NCBI GenBank assembly: GCA_905215145.1 | Contig: CAJMOW010000004.1 | Span: 1-45,319, forward strand | DNA length: 45,319 bases | Origin: an uncultured bacterium | Lineage (GTDB): Bacteria; Bacillota_I; Bacilli_A; RF39; UBA660 | Direction of reading: 5' to 3' | In this document: one piece after another, positions 1-8,630 of the stretch | Layout: the number at the start of each line of letters is the position of its first letter | Numbering within the stretch: the first letter of the stretch is position 1 | Notes under the pieces: model-generated | Told to the model about the DNA's origin: nothing | Databases searched by the model: none | Seen by the model: only the letters and a program-made list of their open reading frames with translations | Translations under genes and position numbers: made by a program

Positions 1-3000
1 TAATTAATTATAAAAATAGATTATATATATCTAATTATAAAGAACAGACTTTAAATAAAAAAATAGATCAATCTATTATAGATAGTGTTTCTATATCATT
101 AAAAGTAAATACTACTAATTTTGCTTTTTCATCTACAAATAAAGATACTGTAAGTACATTAAAACAAATTGTTACTTTAACTGAAAAACGAAAGGATGTT
201 CGATCTGGTCAAGAACAATTAAAAACTCCTAAACAATATTTTTTAGATATAAATAGTATTTCTGATATTACAAATCAAAGTATTCCTTTTAATAAAATAT
301 TAAATGTAGATAATTCTATTGATTTAATAGTAAAAATTACTAAAGAAGGCAATACTACTGAAAAAGTTATAGATATAAATTCTATAACTATAAAGAAAGA
401 TCCAAGCGATAGTTCTACTCTTCCTGGATATTGTAAAATAAAAATAGGAGAAGAAATTTATGATTCAATAGAATATTGTTTTAAAACTGATGTAGATAGT
501 AATGGAAATCATACAAATTTTAAAATATTTGATGCTACTAATTATATAATTAGTTTTCAAAAAAAATGTATAGATACTATTAGTTCATTTAATGATAGAT
601 TAAAAGAGTCTACATTAATTCCTGGAGAAGTGTATAGTTTTTATATTCATTATATAGATAAATATGGACACGCTACTAATGGATATAGAATAAATAATAA
701 AACATATCTTACTACTAATACTGGAGGTGGATATTTTATACCAATTAAAATATATTTGCCTGTTAAAAATTTGACAGAAGGGTATATAGCTGTTAATGAA
801 GAATATACTTTAAAAGAATTTAAAAATGTATTAAATAGTAGTGGAAATTTAAATATATATAATATTAATAAATTTAATAATAAATTAATCAGTTCTGGTT
901 CTTCTGCTTCTAAAAGTGATATAAAAAACTATTTATTATCATTATATGGAGATTTATTTGCAGATAATATTACTAAATATGATGATATAAAAATAGCTAA
1001 TATATTTAATAGCGGAAATGTAAACGGAGCCACTACTGGTAATTTTGGAGTGTATATTAATGAAAACAACGAAAGATTATTTAAAATACCTGAAGAAGAA
1101 TATTATTCTACTTATGAAGGAATAGTGAATTATAAATACGGATTGCGAGTTACAGTTAAAATACCAGAAGATTATATAGGTTATTTTATTAGTTATGAAA
1201 AATTTGAGTCTACTAAAAAAGTAACAGGTTTTCTTACTAATAAAGATGCGAGAGAAATTAGTGCAATCGAATATAATATTGGGCAAGGAGTTACTTTTAA
1301 AAATTATGAAAATAATAAAGTAAGCTCTGATATGTATTTATATAGTAGTACATTTGATATTAAAGATAGTTTATCTACTGATTATAATTTTATAAGAATA
1401 AAAGCTAAAAGTACTAAATATTGTAAACATAATAATAGTGGAAATATAACTGTTACTACTGAAGGAAATGATGGATTTATCGCAGAAATAAGTAAATCTG
1501 ATATTCTTTACAGAAACAGTTCTATAAATTATGCTTATGATTTAAATAAATCTTTAATTAATTATACTGCTATACAAGATAAAATATATCCTATTGACAA
1601 TTATAAATTAGTAGTAGCTGATTCTGTTAAAGATGACAGAGGAGGATTAAGTACCGCTATTAAGTTAAAAAATATAGAACAATTATTTATTTCTGATGAT
1701 AAATATAGGGTAAATACATATATTGCAAGTCTTTATAATTATCATAATAAATTATATGTAAATAAAGAAAAAACTCTTATTAGAATAGGTAATATAATTT
1801 ATGGATCTGGTACTATAAATACTGACATAAACGATGGCTTTAACGGAGTATATACTTATGATGGTGTAATTGTATATAATGGAAGTGGGATTACATTTAA
1901 TTCTGAAAATAATAATTTATATAATACTCGTGGAAAAGTAAGTAAAAGTATTCCTGATAATTCGGATAAAAATATAGGATTATCTGTACTTGATGAAACT
2001 TCAGAAAAAATTTTTCATTTAAATATTCCATTTTTAAATTATATTCAGTTTCCTGTTATAGATACATATTATTACGAAAGTAAATATTTTAATAATAATC
2101 CTCAGAATGTTATATTCTCTATAATGAAACCTAATGAGCAAGACGTTGAGGCTAAAGGATATTGGCCAGGTTTAATTATAGAACCAAAAAATTCTATTGA
2201 TTTATTTAGTAATTCTCAAGGATCTCAAGATGACTTTATCCCTACTGTTTATAACAATTATAGAGATGATATATTAAATATTACTCAATTTGATAAGACT
2301 GTTAGAAGAAGTAATGTTATTCAAGATGAAAGTGCTGTAAATGCTTGGAGGCAATTTCCTACTGAAGGTTATAAAAACATTAATGAGAATAAAGGTATTA
2401 TTACTAATTTAGTGGGTATTGGTGTTTATTTATTAGTTCACACTGAGCATAGTTTATTTATGTTTAATGGTGATGCTACATTACAAACTAAAGATAAAAG
2501 TTTACAATTATTACAACCTGATGCTTTTGATACTAATTATGTAGAAGTATTTACTTCTGATTTAGGATTTGGAGGATTACAAGATGATTTAGCTTTTATT
2601 GTAGATCAATTTGGTTATATATTTTATAATAATGATTTTACCAGATTTTATAAATTTGATAATGGCCAATTATCTTTAATAGATCAAGATATTTATTTAT
2701 ATTTACAAGATAATAAACCCACTAATGTTAGATTTGGTAATGATAAATTTAATAAACGTTTATTAATTAGTTTAAAGTTATCTAATAATACTGTTAAAAC
2801 TTTAAGCTATAATTATGAATTAGGTAATTTTATTAGTTTTCACGATTATAATTTTATTCAAGGATATAATACTAAATCTAAATTATATTTAGTAAGCGGG
2901 AATAATTTATATAACGACATATATAATTTTACTGATACTAAAAGTTATGGTACTTATGAAAGTTTAAGTTTTTCTACTACATATCCATCTTCTATAAGTA

Positions 3001-3419
3001 TTATTCTTAATGAAGATTATGATGCTATAAAATTTTTAGAATTTATTAAATATAATGTTCGTAAAGTAAGTAAATCAAATAGTCTTGTTAGTATATCCCC
3101 CGTAAAGGAAGGTATGCAGCCTTATGCTGGAGATATATTAGAAATATTTAGTGAATTTACAAATACTGGAGAAATAGATATTAATATAGATACTACTAAT
3201 AAATTTAATAGATATTCTAAACCTTGGTTTGAATTAGGTAATTGGAATTTTAATTATTTTAGAAATAAAATTTCTACTTATAATGGTAGCGGTTCTGATA
3301 AACTTACTCGTATTTATGGAAATTATATAGTTATTAAATTTACATTTGATAATAAAGATAAAGTTTGTATTGAATTTGAAAATTTAAATGGTAGTGTTTC
3401 TAAACAAAGAAAGTTATGA
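1..3419 (+). CDS. Large virion protein, 5' partial (muzzle / tail-stabilising candidate)
   Basis: The reading frame is open from base 3 to the TGA at 3417-3419, so the gene begins before the window; the GTG at 630 is only an internal codon, because the 209 codons upstream read as good protein in the same frame. About 1138 residues are visible. It is rich in Asn, Tyr, Ser and Ile and looks mostly beta-stranded. The stretch at about 1930-2700, with segments such as TEGYKNINENKGIITNL, resembles the beta-propeller-like tail proteins that crAss-like phages encode just before their ejected proteins. No catalytic motif is visible. Its stop overlaps the next start (ATGA), implying translational coupling. 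A dispersed repeat copy lies in frame at 3096-3110 and encodes SPVKEG. The muzzle or stabilisation role is inferred from position and general character, not from a diagnostic motif. Confidence 0.75.
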   Translation, partial: INYKNRLYISNYKEQTLNKKIDQSIIDSVSISLKVNTTNFAFSSTNKDTVSTLKQIVTLTEKRKDVRSGQEQLKTPKQYFLDINSISDITNQSIPFNKILNVDNSIDLIVKITKEGNTTEKVIDINSITIKKDPSDSSTLPGYCKIKIGEEIYDSIEYCFKTDVDSNGNHTNFKIFDATNYIISFQKKCIDTISSFNDRLKESTLIPGEVYSFYIHYIDKYGHATNGYRINNKTYLTTNTGGGYFIPIKIYLPVKNLTEGYIAVNEEYTLKEFKNVLNSSGNLNIYNINKFNNKLISSGSSASKSDIKNYLLSLYGDLFADNITKYDDIKIANIFNSGNVNGATTGNFGVYINENNERLFKIPEEEYYSTYEGIVNYKYGLRVTVKIPEDYIGYFISYEKFESTKKVTGFLTNKDAREISAIEYNIGQGVTFKNYENNKVSSDMYLYSSTFDIKDSLSTDYNFIRIKAKSTKYCKHNNSGNITVTTEGNDGFIAEISKSDILYRNSSINYAYDLNKSLINYTAIQDKIYPIDNYKLVVADSVKDDRGGLSTAIKLKNIEQLFISDDKYRVNTYIASLYNYHNKLYVNKEKTLIRIGNIIYGSGTINTDINDGFNGVYTYDGVIVYNGSGITFNSENNNLYNTRGKVSKSIPDNSDKNIGLSVLDETSEKIFHLNIPFLNYIQFPVIDTYYYESKYFNNNPQNVIFSIMKPNEQDVEAKGYWPGLIIEPKNSIDLFSNSQGSQDDFIPTVYNNYRDDILNITQFDKTVRRSNVIQDESAVNAWRQFPTEGYKNINENKGIITNLVGIGVYLLVHTEHSLFMFNGDATLQTKDKSLQLLQPDAFDTNYVEVFTSDLGFGGLQDDLAFIVDQFGYIFYNNDFTRFYKFDNGQLSLIDQDIYLYLQDNKPTNVRFGNDKFNKRLLISLKLSNNTVKTLSYNYELGNFISFHDYNFIQGYNTKSKLYLVSGNNLYNDIYNFTDTKSYGTYESLSFSTTYPSSISIILNEDYDAIKFLEFIKYNVRKVSKSNSLVSISPVKEGMQPYAGDILEIFSEFTNTGEIDINIDTTNKFNRYSKPWFELGNWNFNYFRNKISTYNGSGSDKLTRIYGNYIVIKFTFDNKDKVCIEFENLNGSVSKQRKL
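3096..3110 (-). repeat. Dispersed GC-rich palindrome, copy 1
   Basis: The minus strand reads TTCCTTTACGGGGGA, preceded by CC. It lies in frame in the large virion protein gene, where the plus strand encodes SPVKEG. It is one of 17 copies in the window. Confidence 0.85.
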
Positions 3420-4069
3420 AAAAAGTAATTAAAACTGATAATAGAAAAAAAGCTTTTCTTGGTGCTTTAATTGGAGGAGTTGCAAGTATTGCAGGTTCGG
3501 CTATTGGTGCAGCTAAAAAACGTAAAGCTGAAAGAGAAAAATTGAAACAGCAACAAATTGAACAAAATCAAAATGATGCTAAAGCCCAAGCTCAAGCTCT
3601 TACTGCAAGTGTAGCTGATCAAGATTATGTAGATGAATATAATAAAAAAGTTACTTTAAAAATGGGAGGAGATAAAAAATTTAATGATAGAATTAAATCT
3701 AATAAAACTAAATCTAATCGTATATTTAAATGCGGTGGTCAAAAGAAAGCTAAAATGGGTTCTTTAATTGGGCAAAATGGAGTTGGTGGAGAAATTGGAG
3801 ATGCTATGTCTGGAATTGGAGGATTGGCTGATTCTTTATTTGCTCCAAGTTCTGCTCCTAAACAAGTAAAGAAAGCTGATGGATTTAGTACTACTGGCCC
3901 TAAAGTTGAAATAAAAACTCCTAATTATATGAATAATACTAATAATAACGATATTAATAATAATATTAATACTGCTACTAATCCTACTACTCAACAACAA
4001 AATAATCAATTTGTCGATCGCTCAAATACTTTGCGATGCGGGGGCAAAAAACGTATAAAGCATAAATAA
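3416..4069 (+). CDS. Small virion protein with glycine-zipper helix and basic GG motifs
   Basis: 217 aa. A basic start is followed at about residues 14-33 by a hydrophobic Gly/Ala-rich helix (AFLGALIGGVASIAGSAIGAA region) typical of glycine-zipper membrane segments in small ejected phage proteins. Next comes a charged Gln/Ala-rich coiled-coil-like stretch (about 34-65). Three Gly-Gly modules next to lysines follow: MGGDKK at about 83, FKCGGQKK at about 104 and LRCGGKKR at about 206. The region between is low-complexity and Asn/Thr-rich. The start overlaps the preceding stop by 4 bases. Its position between a tail-type protein and the giant ejected proteins suggests an internal cargo protein that may insert in the host membrane. 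That role is inference; I do not recognise a named family. Confidence 0.8.
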   Translation: MKKVIKTDNRKKAFLGALIGGVASIAGSAIGAAKKRKAEREKLKQQQIEQNQNDAKAQAQALTASVADQDYVDEYNKKVTLKMGGDKKFNDRIKSNKTKSNRIFKCGGQKKAKMGSLIGQNGVGGEIGDAMSGIGGLADSLFAPSSAPKQVKKADGFSTTGPKVEIKTPNYMNNTNNNDINNNINTATNPTTQQQNNQFVDRSNTLRCGGKKRIKHK

Positions 4070-4076
4070 AAACTAT

Positions 4077-4158
4077 TTTTAGGCTGTTATATTGATTGAA
4101 TATTGAAAATAATATAAATATATCTAAATTGAAATACATTAAATTAAACAGCCTAAAA
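4077..4158. repeat. 12-bp perfect inverted repeat with 58-nt spacer
   Basis: TTTTAGGCTGTT at 4077-4088 is the exact reverse complement of AACAGCCTAAAA at 4147-4158. The pair fills nearly all of the 113-bp gap between two virion genes. The spacer is almost pure A+T. It could form a long stem-loop in RNA (processing site or terminator), or the arms could be paired operator half-sites. Confidence 0.7.
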
Positions 4159-4182
4159 TTTATTTATTAACTATAATATTAT

Positions 4183-6036
4183 ATGAAGAAATATATTTTA
4201 AATCCTAAAGTTGTTCGTGGAGGAAAAGCTATTCCTCTTGGAAATAACTTTTATTATATGCAAGGCAAAAAGCACGAACAAGGAGGTATTGATTTAGGTG
4301 CTGATGATAAGAATGGTCTTGAAGTTGAAGGTGGTGAAGTAGTTCACACTTCTAAAAACTCTATTAAAGTTTTTAGTGCAGTTCCTATGCTTAATGGCAA
4401 GAGTCCAGCTGAAAAAATAATTAATGGTGAAAATGCTAATAAAGTATTTAAGGAACAAGAAGAATTTAAAGATAGAAATAATTTTAATGATGATGGAAGT
4501 AAAAAGTATCAAAATGGAGGTAAAAGAAGATATATCGGAGGTAGTACTAATGAAGCAAGACAAAAATATTTTGATACAGATAAAGAACTTACAGATAGTG
4601 TAAAAGTAATTGCTAAAAGATATAATATTAATCCTAATCTATTAGCAAGTAGAATGGCTAAAGAAGGTCCAATAGATAAAGCTATTAATTATTATAATGA
4701 TACTAATGGAAAATTTGATAGAAGAGAAGTTCATGGAAGCGATTGGGGATTAGATGATACAGGAAATAATTTAAATGAAGGAATTATTACTTTAAAAGAA
4801 CCTTATTTAAGTTATTATGATGAAGAATTTTTTAATGAAAAAGGTAGAGAAGTTAATTCTGTATATTCTCCGAATTGGAATTTTGGTATTTCTGCAACTG
4901 CCGCTGAATTAGAATATAGAAGAAATGAAATGAAAAAAAGATTTCCTAATTTATCGGATGAACAATTAAATGCAGCTGCATCCGCTGCATTTAATAGAGG
5001 TATATATGGAGCAACTAAATATATAAAACAAGGTAAGGATTTAAATGAATATTCTCCTTTTATAAATATTAAAAAAATGGGTGGACAAGTTAAAAAAAAT
5101 ATATTTGTAGAACTTAATGTTGGAGGTAAAAAGAAGTTAGTGCCTGCATCTTCCTTTACGGGGGAAAGACAAAAAGCTCTAATGGGAATTAATGAAGATA
5201 TTGATTATATTAATACTCCTAAATATAAAGGTATAATAGAAGAAGCAAGCATAACTAATCCTCGATTATCTCCTAATAATGTATATAAACAATTAACTAA
5301 TGCCGCTGGTACAGATGATGCTTTAAAAATTAAAAAATTAAATAATATTCCAAATAATAATAAATTTAGTCCTGCTGCTGGGCATTTTAATGAAATTACT
5401 CTTGGAGATATTATAGGAGGAGTAACTAATACTATTGGATCTATTACTAATTATAATAGCAATAGGCGTACATTAAATAATATGAAATATAGTTCTGCAC
5501 CTCTTCCTATTCAAGCAAAAAAACTTAAAACTCGATTTAATATTAATCCTCAATTAGATAAAATTAGAGAATATCTAAAAGCTACTAATAGAGATATTGA
5601 TTCAAATACAGCAAGTTCTCGTGTGGCTCTCGCCCGTAAAGGAATAGCTCGCACTAATGCTTTATTACAAACTAATAATCTTTATGCTACTAAAGAAAAT
5701 GCTGAAACCCAATTATTAAATCAAGATAATATGAATCAACAAAATGTTGCAGCTCGTAATGTTGAAATGTATAATAGGTGGAGAGAAGGTAAAAGTAATT
5801 TTGATAATATGTTATTAGAAAAACATGTTGAAAATACTTCTGATTTAATTAGAGGTTTAACTACAACAGTACAAGATATTATTGGTGGAATTGAACAAAG
5901 AAAAAATATTAATAATACTTTATCTACAATTGCTGCTGCAAATCCTAATGTAACTGCTGAAATATTAAAAGATTTAGGTGTAGATTTTAGTTATTTGATT
6001 AGAAATGGTAAAAGGATTAAAAATAAGAAAAATTAA
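4183..6036 (+). CDS. Virion protein with lysozyme-like (transglycosylase-type) domain
   Basis: 617 aa. Residues 1-110 form a Gly-rich module (KHEQGGIDLG, VEGGEVVHT) of a kind seen in crAss-like structural proteins. Residues about 140-300 look like a lysozyme-fold domain: NPNLLASRMAKEG with E161 as candidate catalytic acid, then AAASAAFNRG, which resembles the AYNAG-type motif of lytic transglycosylases. The rest is an alpha-helical, Asn/Gln-rich tail. Basic GG modules recur (NGGKRRYIGG, KKMGGQVKK, VGGKKKL), as in the preceding gene. Two dispersed repeat copies are read in frame: SSFTGE at about residue 323 and ARKG at about residue 483. The likely role is local peptidoglycan opening during DNA entry, as part of the injected set. 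The domain assignment is moderate and the role is inferred. Confidence 0.8.
   Translation: MKKYILNPKVVRGGKAIPLGNNFYYMQGKKHEQGGIDLGADDKNGLEVEGGEVVHTSKNSIKVFSAVPMLNGKSPAEKIINGENANKVFKEQEEFKDRNNFNDDGSKKYQNGGKRRYIGGSTNEARQKYFDTDKELTDSVKVIAKRYNINPNLLASRMAKEGPIDKAINYYNDTNGKFDRREVHGSDWGLDDTGNNLNEGIITLKEPYLSYYDEEFFNEKGREVNSVYSPNWNFGISATAAELEYRRNEMKKRFPNLSDEQLNAAASAAFNRGIYGATKYIKQGKDLNEYSPFINIKKMGGQVKKNIFVELNVGGKKKLVPASSFTGERQKALMGINEDIDYINTPKYKGIIEEASITNPRLSPNNVYKQLTNAAGTDDALKIKKLNNIPNNNKFSPAAGHFNEITLGDIIGGVTNTIGSITNYNSNRRTLNNMKYSSAPLPIQAKKLKTRFNINPQLDKIREYLKATNRDIDSNTASSRVALARKGIARTNALLQTNNLYATKENAETQLLNQDNMNQQNVAARNVEMYNRWREGKSNFDNMLLEKHVENTSDLIRGLTTTVQDIIGGIEQRKNINNTLSTIAAANPNVTAEILKDLGVDFSYLIRNGKRIKNKKN
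5151..5166 (+). repeat. Dispersed GC-rich palindrome, copy 2
   Basis: Exact consensus TTCCTTTACGGGGGAA, read in frame as SSFTGE. The longer segment 5145-5167 (23 nt) is identical to the reverse complement of 43667-43689 inside the DNA polymerase gene. Confidence 0.92.
5631..5644 (-). repeat. Dispersed GC-rich palindrome, copy 3 (GGGCG variant)
   Basis: The minus strand reads TTCCTTTACGGGCG. It is in frame in the lysozyme-like gene as ARKG. The GGGCG ending defines a variant subgroup shared with 13842, 33341 and 35729. Confidence 0.75.
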
Positions 6037-6047
6037 TTTATAATATT

Positions 6048-8630
6048 ATGAAAGGTTTTAATCCTATTATAAGACAACGAGTATCTCCTATTAATTTAGA
6101 AACTGTTGCTAATACTTATAGAGAACTTGAACAAGGCCATCAAAAAAGTATGCAACTTGCTTCTCAACTTCAAACTGCAATGGCTCAGCTTCCTCTTAAT
6201 GAAGCTGAAGATGAATGGAGGCAAAATAAAATTCAACAAATTAGGAATACTCTTGATAATAATTTAAATTATGGAAATGCTGCTGGGGCTTATGATGATT
6301 TAGTAAAAGCTCAAGGTGATATTACTTCTGATCCAGGTTTAATAGGTCGTATTAGAGCACAACAAGATTATACTGCATATTTAAATAATATTAATGAGCG
6401 ACAAGATTTATCTGAATATCATAAAAATTATTATAGAGCAAATACTAAATATAGATATAATGATATTTATAATGATAAAGGACAAGTAATTGGAGGTACT
6501 AAATGGGAACCTAATGAAAGACCTGTGTCAAGTATAGATATGAATAAAATATATAATGAAGCTCTTAAATATGTTTCTCCTGATGCTGGAGGATATGAAA
6601 ATACTACTTTTATAGATATTTCTACAGGTAAAGTATCTAATACTTATACAGAAAATAGTACTATGGCAAGATATAATTCAATAACTGGAAAATATGAGAT
6701 TCTTCCTCCAGAAAAAATTAGAGCTGCTGTAGATGCTGCAATTAAAGCAAATCCTGCAATTAGAGCAAGTTTAGAACAGGATTATAAAATTGATAAATGG
6801 TATCATAGTCAAAATCCTAATATTGCAAATGATGTAATTGATCCAAAAGGATATACTAAATCTTTTGATCAATATGTAAATGATAAAATAGATCCATTTA
6901 TTAGAGCTAAACAATATAGACGAATATATACTTCTACCGCTTATAATGATTCTATGATAAATGAAATCGCTAAAGCTAAAGTAACAGCTAAAGCAAATAA
7001 TAGTGGAAATAATCAACAAATAAATAATTTTTTAGCTAATACTATTGTTGAAAAGGGCCCAAGAGCTCAAGTTAAAATCGATCCTGGATTAGAAGTTTTA
7101 ACTGGAGTTAGAACTATTGGAAGCACTTATACTGAAAAATTAAATGAAAAATATCCTAATGTAAATATTCCTGAATTTAATTTATATACTACTCCAGATG
7201 CTTTAAGTACTTGGGCAAAAAATAATAATATTTCTGGTGAAGTAGTCATAGATGTTATGAGAGAATTTGATAATTTTAAAAGAGCTACTTTACCATATAG
7301 AGCTACTATTAATAATGTTATTGGAGATGTAAATGATCCAAATAAAATAGACGCTTTTAATTTTATATCGCAAGTAAATAGTGGAATTATTGATGATATA
7401 TCACCAGATGATACTGATACTATGAAAGAATGGAAACAAAGTTTTGCTAATATTACTGATAGATTATTCGGAGATAATTCTGCCGGCATAGCTATAACAT
7501 TAAAAAATCAAAGAGATTTAGATACTTTTAAACGAAATATTGGAGATTTATGGGATACTTATGAAATTAAACAATATAATACTGAAAATGGAGATATAAG
7601 ATTAGTTCTTTCTTCAGATCATAAAGATGGAACTTATAAATTTGTTCAAGCTGCAAAAGCTACAAATTTAGATAGTAGAGTTTTTGGAGGAGGATTAAGA
7701 AGAGAAAAATATACTTCAATTAGACGAGTAGACGAAAATGGAAATATTGTCCCTCTTGAAGTTCATTTTAATAATCCAAATAGAGAATTACTTATATCTC
7801 AAGCTGATTATCTTTATACTGATATAATAAAACAAGCTAATAAATTACAAGAAGATATTCTTCCAGTTGGTGATGAAGTTGTTGTTGATACTTCAGTTTC
7901 TTCTCATACAAATCCTGAACATTATATGAGAGATCAATTATATCAAACTATTAGTAATCCTGCTGATGCTAAACTTGAAAAAGATCGTAGAGATGATATT
8001 GTAAAAAGATATACTAATATATTTAAAGCTAATCCTCAACTTATGATTTCAGGTGATTATTTAGTAGTTGATAAAAATGGAACATTAAGAGATATGACTT
8101 CTGACGAAATAGAAGATGCTCGTATTAAAATTCCAACTTATAATGATAGTAATATAAAGCATCAATTAACATATGTTCCTACTATGGGATGGAAAATTAA
8201 AACTACTGTTACAGATGACAGTGATGTTAAAGAATATATATTAAAAGAAGGACTAAATGATCCATCTATTGATGCTGTTAATAATAGTATAAGCACTCAA
8301 GCAAAATTATTATTAGATAATGTTACATATGCTTATCAAGCGTTTTCTTATGATACTCCATATGGTACAGATATTGTTGTTAAAGATAAACATACCGGTA
8401 AATTTATATTACAAGATGAAGATTTAAGAACGATAAAAGAAGATATTTCTCTTCAAGATGTTGAAAAACTTGCTTTGTGGAGTGTTGTAGAAAATAAAGT
8501 ACGCAATGGTGAATATACAGAAAATGATAAAGAAGCAATAGGGCAAGCTTATTATAATTCTCTTATAATTAAAGGTTTTGATCCAGAAACAGCAATGATG
8601 TTTACTAATGAGTATATAGAAAAATTATGA
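6048..8630 (+). CDS. Predicted virion cargo protein, unknown fold
   Basis: 860 aa, acidic to neutral, soluble-looking. The N-terminal about 110 residues are helical and Gln/Leu-rich (TYRELEQGHQKSMQLASQLQ), suggesting a coiled coil. The rest is mixed alpha/beta with no catalytic motif that I recognise and no membrane segment. It begins 11 bases after the previous stop and its TGA overlaps the next ATG (ATGA), so it is translated with the 2083-aa gene. Position and length suggest a protein packaged in the capsid with the virion RNA polymerase proteins. Unlike the other large genes of the block it has no copy of the dispersed repeat in 2.6 kb. The function is unassigned. Confidence 0.8.
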   Translation: MKGFNPIIRQRVSPINLETVANTYRELEQGHQKSMQLASQLQTAMAQLPLNEAEDEWRQNKIQQIRNTLDNNLNYGNAAGAYDDLVKAQGDITSDPGLIGRIRAQQDYTAYLNNINERQDLSEYHKNYYRANTKYRYNDIYNDKGQVIGGTKWEPNERPVSSIDMNKIYNEALKYVSPDAGGYENTTFIDISTGKVSNTYTENSTMARYNSITGKYEILPPEKIRAAVDAAIKANPAIRASLEQDYKIDKWYHSQNPNIANDVIDPKGYTKSFDQYVNDKIDPFIRAKQYRRIYTSTAYNDSMINEIAKAKVTAKANNSGNNQQINNFLANTIVEKGPRAQVKIDPGLEVLTGVRTIGSTYTEKLNEKYPNVNIPEFNLYTTPDALSTWAKNNNISGEVVIDVMREFDNFKRATLPYRATINNVIGDVNDPNKIDAFNFISQVNSGIIDDISPDDTDTMKEWKQSFANITDRLFGDNSAGIAITLKNQRDLDTFKRNIGDLWDTYEIKQYNTENGDIRLVLSSDHKDGTYKFVQAAKATNLDSRVFGGGLRREKYTSIRRVDENGNIVPLEVHFNNPNRELLISQADYLYTDIIKQANKLQEDILPVGDEVVVDTSVSSHTNPEHYMRDQLYQTISNPADAKLEKDRRDDIVKRYTNIFKANPQLMISGDYLVVDKNGTLRDMTSDEIEDARIKIPTYNDSNIKHQLTYVPTMGWKIKTTVTDDSDVKEYILKEGLNDPSIDAVNNSISTQAKLLLDNVTYAYQAFSYDTPYGTDIVVKDKHTGKFILQDEDLRTIKEDISLQDVEKLALWSVVENKVRNGEYTENDKEAIGQAYYNSLIIKGFDPETAMMFTNEYIEKL

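Noticed and set aside
4034..4048. CGGGGGC block at the end of the 217-aa gene
   Set aside because: It encodes the CGGKK module and has none of the left half of the palindrome.
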